A stretch of DNA of 35,000 bases from Bowdeniella nasicola (lineage in GTDB: Bacteria > Actinomycetota > Actinomycetes > Actinomycetales > Actinomycetaceae), in assembly GCF_001907295.1 (NCBI RefSeq), contig NZ_MQVR01000017.1:1-35000 (forward strand), given 5' to 3'. Below are positions 1 to 8,366 of this stretch, piece by piece; positions within the stretch are counted from its first letter, which is position 1; each line of letters opens with the position of its first letter. The notes under the pieces were generated by a model. It saw nothing but the letters and a program-made list of their open reading frames with translations, made no database searches and was not told where the DNA came from. The position numbers were made by a program, and so were the translations under genes.

Positions 1-55
1 AAGACCTCCGGTGACTGGATGCGAGTGTGGTAACCCACATCCTGCCGGAGGTCTT
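1..55. repeat. Long-armed hairpin at the left edge
   Basis: Perfect 11-bp arms AAGACCTCCGG (1-11) and CCGGAGGTCTT (45-55) enclose 33 nt, in which GTGTGG and CCACAT can form a smaller hairpin. No T-run follows on the plus strand, so it is not a standard intrinsic terminator. It may be the 3' end of a gene or mobile element that lies mostly left of the window. Its role is not known. Confidence 0.5.
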
Positions 56-70
56 CATCTCATCTCGACC

Positions 71-95
71 GTTCGCAACGTCCCAAGGAACTACA
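71..95. mobile_element. Possible insertion-sequence terminal repeat (IS481-like)
   Basis: The segment reads, on the minus strand, as TGTAGTTCCTTGGGACGTTG from 95 downwards. A TGT start and this general form resemble ends of IS481/IS3-type elements of actinobacteria. If so, the element lies to the left and ends about 60 bp before the reductase operon. The partner end and transposase are outside the window, so this is a weak call. Confidence 0.22.
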
Positions 96-100
96 CCTAG

Positions 101-134
101 ATCCTATAGCTTTAAAAAACCAGTCATATAGGAT
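101..134. promoter_or_regulatory. Inverted repeat in the reductase operon leader
   Basis: ATCCTATA (101-108) and TATAGGAT (127-134) form a perfect 8-bp inverted repeat with an AT-rich 18-nt centre, 23 nt before the GTG start of the Fe-S subunit. The arms contain -10-like TATAG sequences. An operator for a regulator of the operon, or a promoter with dyad symmetry, is inferred. It does not match the FNR/CRP consensus. Confidence 0.4.
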
Positions 135-156
135 TCAACGACGATGAGGAGGCGCG

Positions 157-834
157 GTGAAGACTCACGTTCAGATCGAATCCCGCCCGTCCGAAGGTGG
201 TCCTCCCAAATGGGGCATGGTCATTGACATGCAAAAATGCGTGGGCTGCGACTCGTGCACCGTGGCCTGCAAAGCCGAGAACCGCACTCCCCCAGGAGTG
301 AACTACAACGTCGTGTTGGAGGAAGAAACCGGAACTTTCCCAAACGTACGCCGTGTCAACATCCCCCGCCCCTGCATGCAGTGCGATCAGCCGCCGTGCG
401 TGGGTGTCTGCCCGGTAAACGCGACCTACAAGGCCGAAAATGGCGTCGTCATCATCGACCAGGACCGCTGCATTGGCTGCCGCTATTGCATCACCGCGTG
501 CCCGTATGGCGCACGGTCTTTTGATTTCGGAGAAACCTACGACGTCGAAATGCAGGGTGCCGACGACATCACGGTCCCCGAATGGGGCACGGAACACGCC
601 CCTCGACGCGGCAACCGCCCGCCCGTAGGAACCGTCCGTAAATGCACGTTCTGTATGCACCGTACCGCACGCGGGGAAGAGCCCGCCTGCTGCGAAACCT
701 GTATCGGGGACGCCCGATACTTCGGTGATCTCAACGATCCCGAATCTCTCGTATCCAAGCTGGCCGCCGACCCTCGCGCCTTCCGACTCCGGGAAGAGAT
801 GGGCACCCAGCCACGCGTCTACTACTTAAAGTGA
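157..834 (+). CDS. Four-cluster 4Fe-4S electron-transfer subunit of a molybdoenzyme
   Basis: 225-aa ferredoxin-type subunit of the DmsB/PsrB/TtrB family. It would pass electrons between the membrane subunit and the molybdenum subunit encoded downstream. Four cysteine groups are visible: CxxCxxCxxxC at C28-C38, a CxxCx4CxxxCP group, [12 protein letters not shown], and a last group CTFC ... CCETC split by about 11 residues, which fits four [4Fe-4S] clusters. There is no signal peptide, as expected for a protein exported with a Tat-dependent partner. The GTG start is chosen because AGGAGG lies at 147-152 and the protein begins just before the first cluster. It is the first gene of a B-C-A operon, 7 nt before the NrfD gene. 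The family is certain; the substrate of the complex is not. Confidence 0.9.
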   Translation: MKTHVQIESRPSEGGPPKWGMVIDMQKCVGCDSCTVACKAENRTPPGVNYNVVLEEETGTFPNVRRVNIPRPCMQCDQPPCVGVCPVNATYKAENGVVIIDQDRCIGCRYCITACPYGARSFDFGETYDVEMQGADDITVPEWGTEHAPRRGNRPPVGTVRKCTFCMHRTARGEEPACCETCIGDARYFGDLNDPESLVSKLAADPRAFRLREEMGTQPRVYYLK

Positions 835-841
835 GTGCCCG

Positions 842-2140
842 ATGACGTCTGCCGCATCGACTTCCGATCTCACCGCCGACGTGGCGGAAACCCACGACGA
901 CAACTTCCCTCCCGCCAAGCGTCGCAAAGGCCTATGGTCCTTCGAGCACTACCCCTTCCTCACCAACCGCGCCCGCGTCATCTGGTACGGCTTCCTTGGC
1001 ATCTGCCTGCTTGCCGGCGCCTACCCCATGTACCAGCGCCTCACGCAGGGCCTCCATATGACCGACCTGACAAGCCACATGCCGTGGGGCGCGTGGGTCG
1101 CGTTTTACATCTACTTCGTTGGCCTGTCCGCCGGTGCGTTCCTGCTGTCATCCCTCGTCTATGTCTTTGGGATGTACCAATTCGAACGCATCGGTCGCGC
1201 TGCCCTGACCTCAGCCATCGTGTCGATGGGCGTCGCGCTCGCCTTCATCGGAATGGACCTGGGTCGCTTCGAGCGTGCCTTCAACACGATGTTCTACTTC
1301 CACTGGACATCACCGCTGTCGTGGGAAGTGCGCTTCTATCTGCTGTATATCGCGCTCCTCATCACCGAACTCGTCATCGCGTTGCGCGTGCAGTACCGGC
1401 TCGTCGACTCGCTGCAAAAGGCGCACCGAATCATGCGGATCCTTGGCACCATCGGCGTGCCGCTCGCGATCTTCGGCGTCCACGGCGGAACGGGAACGAT
1501 CTTCGCGGTCGTCAAAGCCCGCGGCATGTGGTTCGGCGGCCTGTTCCCGGTGATCTTCGTAGTCTCCGCGGTCGTCTCAGGAACAGCGCTACTCATCGCA
1601 GTGCACTACTTCCAGGCCAAGGGTGCTGGCCGCCAGCCTGACTACACCCTCATGAAGCGCATGAGTGTCGTGCTCCTGGGCGCTGTCGTCGTCGACCTCG
1701 GCTTGACCTTCTACGAATTCATCGTGCCCTTCCTCGCGTTCCACGAGCACGACGGCACGATCATGGCACTCATGCTGACCGGCCCCTACTGGTGGACGTT
1801 CTGGATCCTACAAATGGCGATAGGCCTGACGATCCCAGCAATCATCTTGTTCTCTCCACTGAAAAAGAGCCCCAAATGGATTGTTGCGGCCGCCTGCATG
1901 GTCGTCGTGGGAATCGTCGGAGTGCGCTTCAACATCGTTGTGCCACCCCTAGCTGTTCCCGTCATGGAGGGTTTCCCCCAAAACTGGTACTTCCCGACCC
2001 TGTCCGAAGCGCTCGTCTGCGTATTTATCATTGCTGTCGGTGCGCTTGCCTACTCACTATTTTCTGAATGGCAGGCAGTCCACGACCCCGATCCCGCCGA
2101 GGATCCCGACCGCACCGCTGAACTGGAGGACGCCCGATGA
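842..2140 (+). CDS. NrfD/PsrC-family integral membrane subunit
   Basis: 432-aa polytopic protein, with a hydrophilic N-terminal stretch of about 50 residues and then roughly nine or ten hydrophobic segments, ending in an acidic cytoplasmic-looking tail. This matches the NrfD/PsrC/TtrC anchor that oxidises menaquinol and donates electrons to the Fe-S subunit. It is longer than the shortest members (about 320 aa), like other PsrC/TtrC proteins. The ATG follows the upstream stop by 7 nt with only a poor ribosome-binding site, so translational coupling is likely. Its last codons overlap the ATG of the catalytic subunit (ATGA). Haem ligands are not expected in this family and none are claimed. Confidence 0.88.
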   Translation: MTSAASTSDLTADVAETHDDNFPPAKRRKGLWSFEHYPFLTNRARVIWYGFLGICLLAGAYPMYQRLTQGLHMTDLTSHMPWGAWVAFYIYFVGLSAGAFLLSSLVYVFGMYQFERIGRAALTSAIVSMGVALAFIGMDLGRFERAFNTMFYFHWTSPLSWEVRFYLLYIALLITELVIALRVQYRLVDSLQKAHRIMRILGTIGVPLAIFGVHGGTGTIFAVVKARGMWFGGLFPVIFVVSAVVSGTALLIAVHYFQAKGAGRQPDYTLMKRMSVVLLGAVVVDLGLTFYEFIVPFLAFHEHDGTIMALMLTGPYWWTFWILQMAIGLTIPAIILFSPLKKSPKWIVAAACMVVVGIVGVRFNIVVPPLAVPVMEGFPQNWYFPTLSEALVCVFIIAVGALAYSLFSEWQAVHDPDPAEDPDRTAELEDAR

Positions 2141-5100
2141 GTGAGCAGACCCCCAATCCCGGGCCCACCGCCGAAAACACCCCGGAAGCGGAAGGCGCAT
2201 CGGGCACGAAGCGCCGGACCGTCCTGAAGGGCACGGCCGCGGCTGTCGGAGGTGCCGCCGTCGTCGGCGCCCTGTGGCGCGAAGGCTTCGGCGATCCGTT
2301 CAAACAGCCCAGCGGACACGGCATGGGCGACCTCGCGGAGGTCTACACCCCAGATGAGGTCATCCACACGATGTGCATGCAGTGCAATACGTTTTGCACG
2401 ATCAAGGTGCGTATCACCCCGACCGAAGGCGGCGAAGCGACGAGCCTCGTCCGCAAGATCGCGGGTAACCCATACTCGCCGCTGACCACCCAGCCCGTCG
2501 GTCCGATCCCCTACGACACCTCTCCGGAGGATGCAGTCAAAGGCATCGGCGACATGAAGCGCAATGCGCGCTCCCGCTCCGGCGGCATCGCCTGTCTCAA
2601 GGGCCAGGCGGGCGTACAGATCGCCCACGACGCCGCGCGCATTAAGAAGCCGATGAAGCGCGTTGGCGAGCGCGGATCGGGTAAGTGGCAGACGATCAGC
2701 TGGGAAGAGGCCCTGTCGATGGTCCTCGACGGCGACAGCGAACTCGGGGTGCCCGGTATCCGTTCCTGGTACAGGTTCGCGCCAAAGAAAAAAGTCATGG
2801 AGGACTGGGACAAGGTCGCCGCGGGCGAGATGACCCAGGAGGAATTCGATGCTACCTGGGGCGAGGCGCTCATCGATTCCAAACGTCCCGAGCTCGGACC
2901 GAAGTCGAACCTCATGGCCATGCTTGGCGGCGACCGGATGGCGCTGCTCGGCGACCGCATGTTCCACAACTCGTTCGGCTCGATCAACCACTTCAACCAC
3001 GGCGGCACCTGCGGTGTCACCGGCGTCGTCGCGAACGCACGCATGCATCCGGATACCGGGTACAAGCGGATGTACATGGACATCGACTACTGCAACTACC
3101 TCGTTGTGTGGGGTACCGAGCCGCTGACCGCCCAAAAGGGCCCGACGTGGCTCGCGCCGCGCATCGGCAAGGCACGCGCCCGCGGCATGACGATGGTGGT
3201 CGTCGACCCCCGCATGAGCAAGACGGCAGAGAAGGCCGACGTGTGGGTGCCGGTCCTGCCGGGCAAGGATATTCACCTCGCGTTCGGCATCCTGCACTGG
3301 ATGCTCGATAAGGGCCGCTACGACGAGAAATACCTGCGCTCCGCTGGCACGAAGGCCGCTGAGGCTATCGGCGAGCCCACGTGGACCGACGCGACATATC
3401 TCGTCAAGGTCGATGACGAAAAGCGCGGCAAGTTCTCCGTCGTCGATATGGGGCAACCCGCACCCGAGCCCGGCCCGGACGGCAAGCCCGTCGATCCCGA
3501 ACCGATGGTTCTCATCGGCGACACGCTCACCCCGGCCTCCGAAGCGAGCGAACCGGCCGAACTCGAGGTCGATCGTGAGGTCCAGACCCCGAATGGCCCG
3601 GTTCGCGTCAAGTCGGTCTTCACGCTGTTGAAGGAACGAGTGTTCGCCAAGTCCCTGGACGAGCACGCCAAGGAAGCGGGCGTGCCCGTGGAGCAGATCG
3701 AGCAGATCGCGCACGGTCTTACCTCCCATGGCAAGCGCGCCGGCATCATGAGCTACCGCGGCCCGGCGATGCATTCCAACGGTTTCGACACGATTCGCGC
3801 CATCGGCTACATCAACTTCCTGCTCGGCAACCACGACTGGAAGGGCGGCCACATCACCGCGCAGCGCGGCTTCAAACCCCGCGCCGGACGCTACGACCTC
3901 GACACCGTGCCGGAAGCCCGCAAGGCATGGGGTGTGCCGATCACGCGTGAAAAGACGAAGTACGAGACAACGTCCTTCTTCAAACAGGACGGTTACCCCG
4001 CCAAGCGTCGCTGGTACCCCTTCCCCGGCAACCTCTGCCACGAGGTGCTGCCGAGCGCCGCGATAGGCTACCCGTACTCGCTCAATGCACTGTTCATGCA
4101 CCGGCATTCACCGCTGAACTCCTCGCCCGGCGCTCACCGCCAGGCGGAGATTTTGCAGGATACGAACGCGATCAAGCTGCTTGTCGCCTTCGACATCGCG
4201 ATGGGTGACTCCGCGGCATATGCCGACCTGCTGCTGCCCGATACGACGTACCTGGAGCGGTTCACCCAAGAATCGATCTATCCGTCTCAGCAGTATGCGG
4301 TCACGCAGTTTGGCCAGCCTGTCACGCGAGCCTTCGACGGTCCGCGCGCGGTCGAATGGTTCTACCTCGAACTTGCCAAGGCCATGGAGCTGCCCGGCGT
4401 CGGGAAGAACGCGTTTGGCGAGGGCGCGCACTTCGAGACCGTCGAGGACTATTACATGAAGATGGCGGCCAACATCGCTTACGCCGGGAAGAAACCCGTC
4501 GCCGATGCGCCCGCCGAAGAGCTCGAACTCTTCACCGCCACCCGTAAAAAGGCGCTCGGAGACAGCTTCGATGAGGACGTGTGGCGCGCCGGCGTCACGG
4601 CCGAAGAGTGGCCGAAGGTCGTCACCGTGTTGAACCGCGGCGGCCGCTTCGAAGAGCACGGAGATGACCACGCCAACGGTTACGAAGGTGAATGGCTGAA
4701 GTCCCGCTACGAGGGGCTGTGCCAGTTCTATGACCCGAAGGTCGCCGGCACCAAGGACGCCATCAGCGGCGAGTTCTTCGACGGGCTGCCCGTCGTGCGA
4801 GAGCACACCCGCTCCGATGGTTCGGTTCCACCCGGCAAGGACCTGCCCTTCCACTTCGTGAACTGGAAGGCACGTCAGCAGGGCACACATCGCACGATCA
4901 ACTCGACGTGGCTGCGCGAGGTGCGTTCGACGAACTACCTCACGATCAACCCGCGCGACGCGGAGCCCCGCGGCATTAAGAGCGGTGACAAGGTAAGAAT
5001 CACCAGCGCGAGCGGCGAGGCCGAAGGCATCGCGTACGTCACCGAGGGCATCCGGCCCGGAATCGTCGGAGCCGACGCGGCCTTCGGACACAAACAGTAC

Positions 5101-5340
5101 GGCGCCGCCGATTACGAGGTCGATGGCCAGGTGGTGAAAAAGACGCCGGCCTACGGTCACACCGCGTCGGCCCGCTACATCAATGCGGGCCACGAGGAGC
5201 ATGGCTTCGCGACCGACCGGTCGACGGGCATTGCCGTCAACATCCTGCTGGACGATGAGGCCGGCGGCGGCGGGATCTGCGATCCCATCGGCGGCGGCGC
5301 GGCGCAGCTCGATTCCCGTGTCGACGTCGTCAAGGCTTAA
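2137..5340 (+). CDS. Tat-exported molybdopterin oxidoreductase, tetrathionate reductase (TtrA)-like catalytic subunit
   Basis: 1067-aa catalytic subunit of a complex-iron-sulfur molybdoenzyme. A twin-arginine signal is visible (KRRTVLKG, then a hydrophobic stretch at about residues 25-45), so it acts outside the membrane. The N-terminal [4Fe-4S] motif is C80-x2-C83-x3-C87 with the fourth cysteine at about C153; the long spacing resembles TtrA/SrdA-type enzymes. The predicted molybdenum ligand is C292 in GGTCGVTG, as in the Cys-ligated group (Psr, Phs, Ttr) rather than the Ser-ligated DMSO reductases. A C-terminal dinucleotide-binding domain covers about residues 900-1060. Size and the B-C-A gene order match ttrBCA and srdBCA. 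Tetrathionate, thiosulfate, polysulfide or selenate/arsenate could be the acceptor; sequence alone does not decide. Confidence 0.85.
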   Translation: MSEQTPNPGPTAENTPEAEGASGTKRRTVLKGTAAAVGGAAVVGALWREGFGDPFKQPSGHGMGDLAEVYTPDEVIHTMCMQCNTFCTIKVRITPTEGGEATSLVRKIAGNPYSPLTTQPVGPIPYDTSPEDAVKGIGDMKRNARSRSGGIACLKGQAGVQIAHDAARIKKPMKRVGERGSGKWQTISWEEALSMVLDGDSELGVPGIRSWYRFAPKKKVMEDWDKVAAGEMTQEEFDATWGEALIDSKRPELGPKSNLMAMLGGDRMALLGDRMFHNSFGSINHFNHGGTCGVTGVVANARMHPDTGYKRMYMDIDYCNYLVVWGTEPLTAQKGPTWLAPRIGKARARGMTMVVVDPRMSKTAEKADVWVPVLPGKDIHLAFGILHWMLDKGRYDEKYLRSAGTKAAEAIGEPTWTDATYLVKVDDEKRGKFSVVDMGQPAPEPGPDGKPVDPEPMVLIGDTLTPASEASEPAELEVDREVQTPNGPVRVKSVFTLLKERVFAKSLDEHAKEAGVPVEQIEQIAHGLTSHGKRAGIMSYRGPAMHSNGFDTIRAIGYINFLLGNHDWKGGHITAQRGFKPRAGRYDLDTVPEARKAWGVPITREKTKYETTSFFKQDGYPAKRRWYPFPGNLCHEVLPSAAIGYPYSLNALFMHRHSPLNSSPGAHRQAEILQDTNAIKLLVAFDIAMGDSAAYADLLLPDTTYLERFTQESIYPSQQYAVTQFGQPVTRAFDGPRAVEWFYLELAKAMELPGVGKNAFGEGAHFETVEDYYMKMAANIAYAGKKPVADAPAEELELFTATRKKALGDSFDEDVWRAGVTAEEWPKVVTVLNRGGRFEEHGDDHANGYEGEWLKSRYEGLCQFYDPKVAGTKDAISGEFFDGLPVVREHTRSDGSVPPGKDLPFHFVNWKARQQGTHRTINSTWLREVRSTNYLTINPRDAEPRGIKSGDKVRITSASGEAEGIAYVTEGIRPGIVGADAAFGHKQYGAADYEVDGQVVKKTPAYGHTASARYINAGHEEHGFATDRSTGIAVNILLDDEAGGGGICDPIGGGAAQLDSRVDVVKA

Positions 5341-6307
5341 CCCGCCTGCCCTCATCGACACCGCCGCGTGCGTCCGGTCCAACGACTGGGCGTGCGCGGC
5401 GTGCGCCGCTACCTGCCCAAACGACGCCATCGAGCTCACCGAGGGCGGTGCACGCGTCAGCGTCGCCGACTGCACCGGTTGCGGCGCGTGCGTGACTGCC
5501 TGCCCAGCGAGCGCCATTAGCGCCGAGACCGTGCGCATCCAACGCGCCGACGGGGCCTGCTATCTCGCCTGCCATGAAGCGGGCGGGGCGAGCCCCTGCC
5601 TGGCCGGCCTCGAACCCGAAGACGTCCTGGCATCCCTGCAAGCGGGCGATTCCCGGATCGACCTATACACGGGGCAATGCGACACGTGCCCCGTCGCGCC
5701 CGAATCGCGCGTAGCTGAGTCGGTCGATGCGTTGCGGGCCGCCGCCCAGGTGAGCGGGCTCGGGCTACCCGTGACGCGTTTTTCCGACCGGCCGGCGCCG
5801 AGTGCGACGCGCCAGGTTGCGATAGACCGCCGCCAACTGTTCGCGGTCCTGCCGCCCGATGCCCCCGCGGCGACCGGTAATCGGGGCGCACCCCAGGTTC
5901 GCGAGTCGTTCATCGCGGCGCTCGGGCACCGCTCTTGGCATCCGCTGTATCCGCGCCCACGGGTGTGCGAGGACGCGTCCGGCCGCTCCACGTGCACGGG
6001 CTGCCGCGCATGTGTCAGTGCATGTCCGACGCGGGCGCTGTCCGCCCTCGATGTTGGCGCGTCCTTCAGCCTGTCGGTCGAACCGTCGGACTGCGTCGGC
6101 TGCGGGATTTGCGTCGAGACCTGCCCGGTCGATGCACTCAGCCTCGTCTGTGACTTCGCGCCGCCGCCACCCGTCATCACGCAGGTGTTTGCAGCGCATT
6201 GCGAACGCTGCAATCGGCCGCTCTACCCCGGCGAAACGACACTGTGCACGTCATGTGATTCGCGAGCCGCAATCGCTGCGGACGTGTGGAGCCAGCTCGA
6301 TGGTTAG
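5318..6307 (+). CDS. Polyferredoxin with four 4Fe-4S motifs and a C-terminal zinc ribbon
   Basis: About 329 aa. Cysteine groups: C18-x7-C26-x2-C29-x3-C33, C52-x2-C55-x2-C58-x3-C62, C226-x2-C229-x2-C232-x3-C236 and C259-x2-C262-x2-C265-x3-C269, each followed by Pro. A CxxC...CxxC zinc-ribbon-like pair follows (C295/C298 and C310/C313). The middle third (about 65-220) is cysteine-poor and of unknown fold. No signal peptide is seen, so it is probably cytoplasmic. The start is uncertain; GTG 5318 is the first plausible in-frame start and overlaps the molybdoenzyme by 23 nt, suggesting coupling. It resembles NapF/HycB-like accessory ferredoxins and may help insert clusters into, or feed electrons to, the reductase. 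That role is inferred from the operon. Confidence 0.75.
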   Translation: MSTSSRLNPPALIDTAACVRSNDWACAACAATCPNDAIELTEGGARVSVADCTGCGACVTACPASAISAETVRIQRADGACYLACHEAGGASPCLAGLEPEDVLASLQAGDSRIDLYTGQCDTCPVAPESRVAESVDALRAAAQVSGLGLPVTRFSDRPAPSATRQVAIDRRQLFAVLPPDAPAATGNRGAPQVRESFIAALGHRSWHPLYPRPRVCEDASGRSTCTGCRACVSACPTRALSALDVGASFSLSVEPSDCVGCGICVETCPVDALSLVCDFAPPPPVITQVFAAHCERCNRPLYPGETTLCTSCDSRAAIAADVWSQLDG

Positions 6308-6948
6308 TGCGCGCTTTTTAACGGTCCGAGGAAGGGCTTCCGGCGCGCCTTCGACGGCGCGGCAGCAATATCCTCGGCGAGGTCGGCGTGGGCGGGACAG
6401 CCAGAGCTGCGAAGGCGCTTTACGATACGCTCGCGCTCATGCGGAAGCTTGTTCTGGCTGAGTTTCGCGACGCCCTCGATCCTCTCGACGGTGAACGTCA
6501 CCGCGATGATCGCGCGCGACGCCCGCCGCAGGTAATCGTCGGTGAGCCCCTCGGCGATCTCCCGCTCGTGGTGGTAGGACAACTCCAGCGCATACTCGCG
6601 CGCGACTTCGGAGTCGTTTGCGACGGCGAGTTCGCCGTGCAACGTCACCTGTGTGTAGTCCCACGTCGAAGCGGCGACCATGCCCTCGGGCAGGTCGTAG
6701 TCGGCGGCCGAAACGTAGCCGTGTGCTCCGGTGAACACGAGGATCGCGGGCCGCGGGAAATCGCCCGCGCTCCACTGCTCGTTCGCGCGCCCCATGTGCA
6801 TCCGAATGACATCGCCGTCCCAAATGATCGGCAGGAACGTCGTATCGAAGCTGCCATCGGGCCGGGACGTCACTAGCGTGCCCGCGGCCTGGGCGGCGAC
6901 GAACTCACGCGCCTGGTCATCGTCCATGGCGAAATAGTGCGGAATCAT
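6304..6948 (-). CDS. PaiB-like FMN-binding split-barrel protein
   Basis: 214-aa protein of the FMN-binding negative transcriptional regulator (PaiB) family. It starts MIPHYFAMDD, then has the beta-barrel region with the family motif HMGRANEQW and a helical C-terminal half. Bacillus PaiB was described as a repressor of sporulation and protease genes; most relatives are uncharacterised flavin or haem binding proteins, so a regulatory role here is not assured. The ATG at 6948 is preceded by GAGAGG and overlaps the SURF1 stop codon (ATGA), so it is the second gene of that operon. Its stop overlaps that of the convergent polyferredoxin by 4 nt. Confidence 0.82.
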   Translation of the reverse strand: MIPHYFAMDDDQAREFVAAQAAGTLVTSRPDGSFDTTFLPIIWDGDVIRMHMGRANEQWSAGDFPRPAILVFTGAHGYVSAADYDLPEGMVAASTWDYTQVTLHGELAVANDSEVAREYALELSYHHEREIAEGLTDDYLRRASRAIIAVTFTVERIEGVAKLSQNKLPHERERIVKRLRSSGCPAHADLAEDIAAAPSKARRKPFLGPLKSAH

Positions 6949-7751
6949 GCGGATGCCTCTCGGTCTCGTTGTTGGTGACGCGCCTCGTCGCGCACCATCT
7001 TTGCCCACAGGGCGAGCGCGAAGCCGCCAAAGATGAACCATTCGGCCGCATATCCCAAGTTCTGCCAGTTTCTACCCGAATCCTTCACCAGATCTGGTGG
7101 CGGCGCGACGGTGAGGGAACCTCGGGTGGCATCGGCGACGAGGTAGCCGGTATAGATCGGATTACCCCACAGACCCACGAGTTGGGCGCTCGACAGGTGG
7201 GTGAGCGTGCCAGGGATCCGTGACGGGGTCGACTCCTGCTCCGAATTGGCGAGGAAGCCGCTGATCGTCTGCACTCCCTCCGGAGGTGTGAGCGCCGGGT
7301 CCTCCAATCCGAAGGCGGAGCCGTCGCGCACGCCCGCCCGGTCTGCTGGCACCCAGCCGCGAAGGACTGGCAGGTGCGCGCCCGCCGCGGGCCCTTCGGA
7401 GATGACGAAATCCGCGACGATGAGGGTCGCGCTTTGGCCATCGACCAGCCGGTTCGGGATGAGGACCTGGTCCCCGAAGGTGCCGGTCGCTTCGACCTTC
7501 GCGCCGAGGTGATCGGCTTTGAACTGCGACTGCGGCGCCAGGACCTCATCGAGTGGGCGTTTCGGGGCGGCGAGCATCTTTTCCTGGGCCGCGCGGGCCC
7601 CGGCCTCGCCTCGTTCTAAGGATCGGTCGAGCTGCCATGCGCCCAGTTGGACGCACACGACGGCGGCGATCACGAGGAGGACGAATACTCCGATCATTCG
7701 GGGGGTCAACGCCGCGCGCACAAACTGCTGAGCACTGATCCTGTCCGACAT
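6945..7751 (-). CDS. SURF1-family cytochrome oxidase assembly protein
   Basis: 268 aa, with the SURF1 layout: one membrane segment near the N-terminus (about residues 15-37), a large extracytoplasmic domain, and a second membrane segment near the C-terminus (after the EWFIFGG motif), then a short charged tail. The family helps insert haem a into cytochrome c oxidase, so an aa3-type oxidase is likely elsewhere in this genome. The start at 7751 is supported by TAGGCT 7 nt upstream and no ribosome-binding site, as for a leaderless mRNA. Longer upstream versions of the frame would run through the divergent gene and are rejected. It is followed by the overlapping paiB-like gene. Confidence 0.85.
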   Translation of the reverse strand: MSDRISAQQFVRAALTPRMIGVFVLLVIAAVVCVQLGAWQLDRSLERGEAGARAAQEKMLAAPKRPLDEVLAPQSQFKADHLGAKVEATGTFGDQVLIPNRLVDGQSATLIVADFVISEGPAAGAHLPVLRGWVPADRAGVRDGSAFGLEDPALTPPEGVQTISGFLANSEQESTPSRIPGTLTHLSSAQLVGLWGNPIYTGYLVADATRGSLTVAPPPDLVKDSGRNWQNLGYAAEWFIFGGFALALWAKMVRDEARHQQRDREASA

Positions 7752-7758
7752 GTACTCA

Positions 7759-7777
7759 AGCCTAGCTGCCGTATCCT
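7759..7777. promoter_or_regulatory. Back-to-back leaderless -10 elements
   Basis: Only 33 nt separate the two divergent start codons. TAGGCT (minus strand, 7764-7759) is 7 nt from the SURF1 ATG, and TATCCT (plus strand, 7772-7777) is 7 nt from the ATG at 7785. Any -35 elements must lie inside or at the edge of the opposite coding sequence; none with good consensus is seen. Confidence 0.55.
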
Positions 7778-7784
7778 CGTTGGC

Positions 7785-8351
7785 ATGAGTGACCTTCCTC
7801 CCCTGTCCGATGAGATGCGCGACCACATGGCGAGCGTCGCGAGTTCCCGAGCCAAGGGATGGCGCGAAATCTCGCGCGCCACCGCGCCCGTCAGCGAAGA
7901 CTTCGTCGCCGATTTGCGCGATGGCACCTGGATCAGCCGCATCCTGGATTCCATGGCCTGGACGAACGAAGGCGGCGAGCGCCTCGTCGCGACCGCCCGC
8001 ACGATCCTGCCGTTCGAACGCGGCGCCGCGAGCCGGCCACTCGCCTCGGACGTCGTCGAGCTGCAGCACGGCAACGACGGCGATCCGGACCTTTCCGCGC
8101 GCTGCGCGCAGCAGTACGAATGGTGCGCCGCGGAGGCCGACGCCTGGAGCTCCGGCGATGAAGCGGGCGGCCGCGAGCTCCGCCTGCGGCAGTTCACCGA
8201 CCTCGACGGCGCCCTCCTCGATGACCTTATCGATCACTGCAACGGCCTTGTTACGGGCCTGCACTCCGATATCCACGTCGTCATTGCGCGCGTCATCACG
8301 GCGTTCCTCGCCCTGGAGTCGGGCCGCAATCTCACCGATCCTCTCCCCTAA
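7785..8351 (+). CDS. Helical protein, possibly a TorD/DmsD-like molybdoenzyme chaperone
   Basis: 188-aa, acidic, probably all-helical cytoplasmic protein with no signal peptide or membrane segment. The stretch SRATAPVSEDFVADLRDG resembles the early TorD segment (a helix ending in PPSxExLAxLRD), and the C-terminal helices ending in ITAFLALE resemble the TorD end. The central EYxRLF-type motif of typical TorD is not evident, so the assignment is tentative. The gene lies about 2.4 kb after the molybdoenzyme gene, which would need such a chaperone and has no other candidate here. The ATG at 7785 is chosen because TATCCT lies 7 nt before it (leaderless). The SMR exporter follows after 15 nt. Confidence 0.6.
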   Translation: MSDLPPLSDEMRDHMASVASSRAKGWREISRATAPVSEDFVADLRDGTWISRILDSMAWTNEGGERLVATARTILPFERGAASRPLASDVVELQHGNDGDPDLSARCAQQYEWCAAEADAWSSGDEAGGRELRLRQFTDLDGALLDDLIDHCNGLVTGLHSDIHVVIARVITAFLALESGRNLTDPLP

Positions 8352-8366
8352 CGAAAGGTCCGCGTC

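Noticed and set aside
835-1641. Plus-strand alternative frame beginning at 835 inside the NrfD gene
   Set aside because: It is Arg/His/Pro-rich with no membrane segments, whereas the frame from 842 gives a normal NrfD protein.
2050-4107. Long open frame (685 codons) antisense to the molybdoenzyme gene
   Set aside because: High-GC third-position bias keeps the antisense frame open; the product is low-complexity Arg/Gly/Val/Asp-rich with no recognisable domain, and the sense gene is unambiguous.
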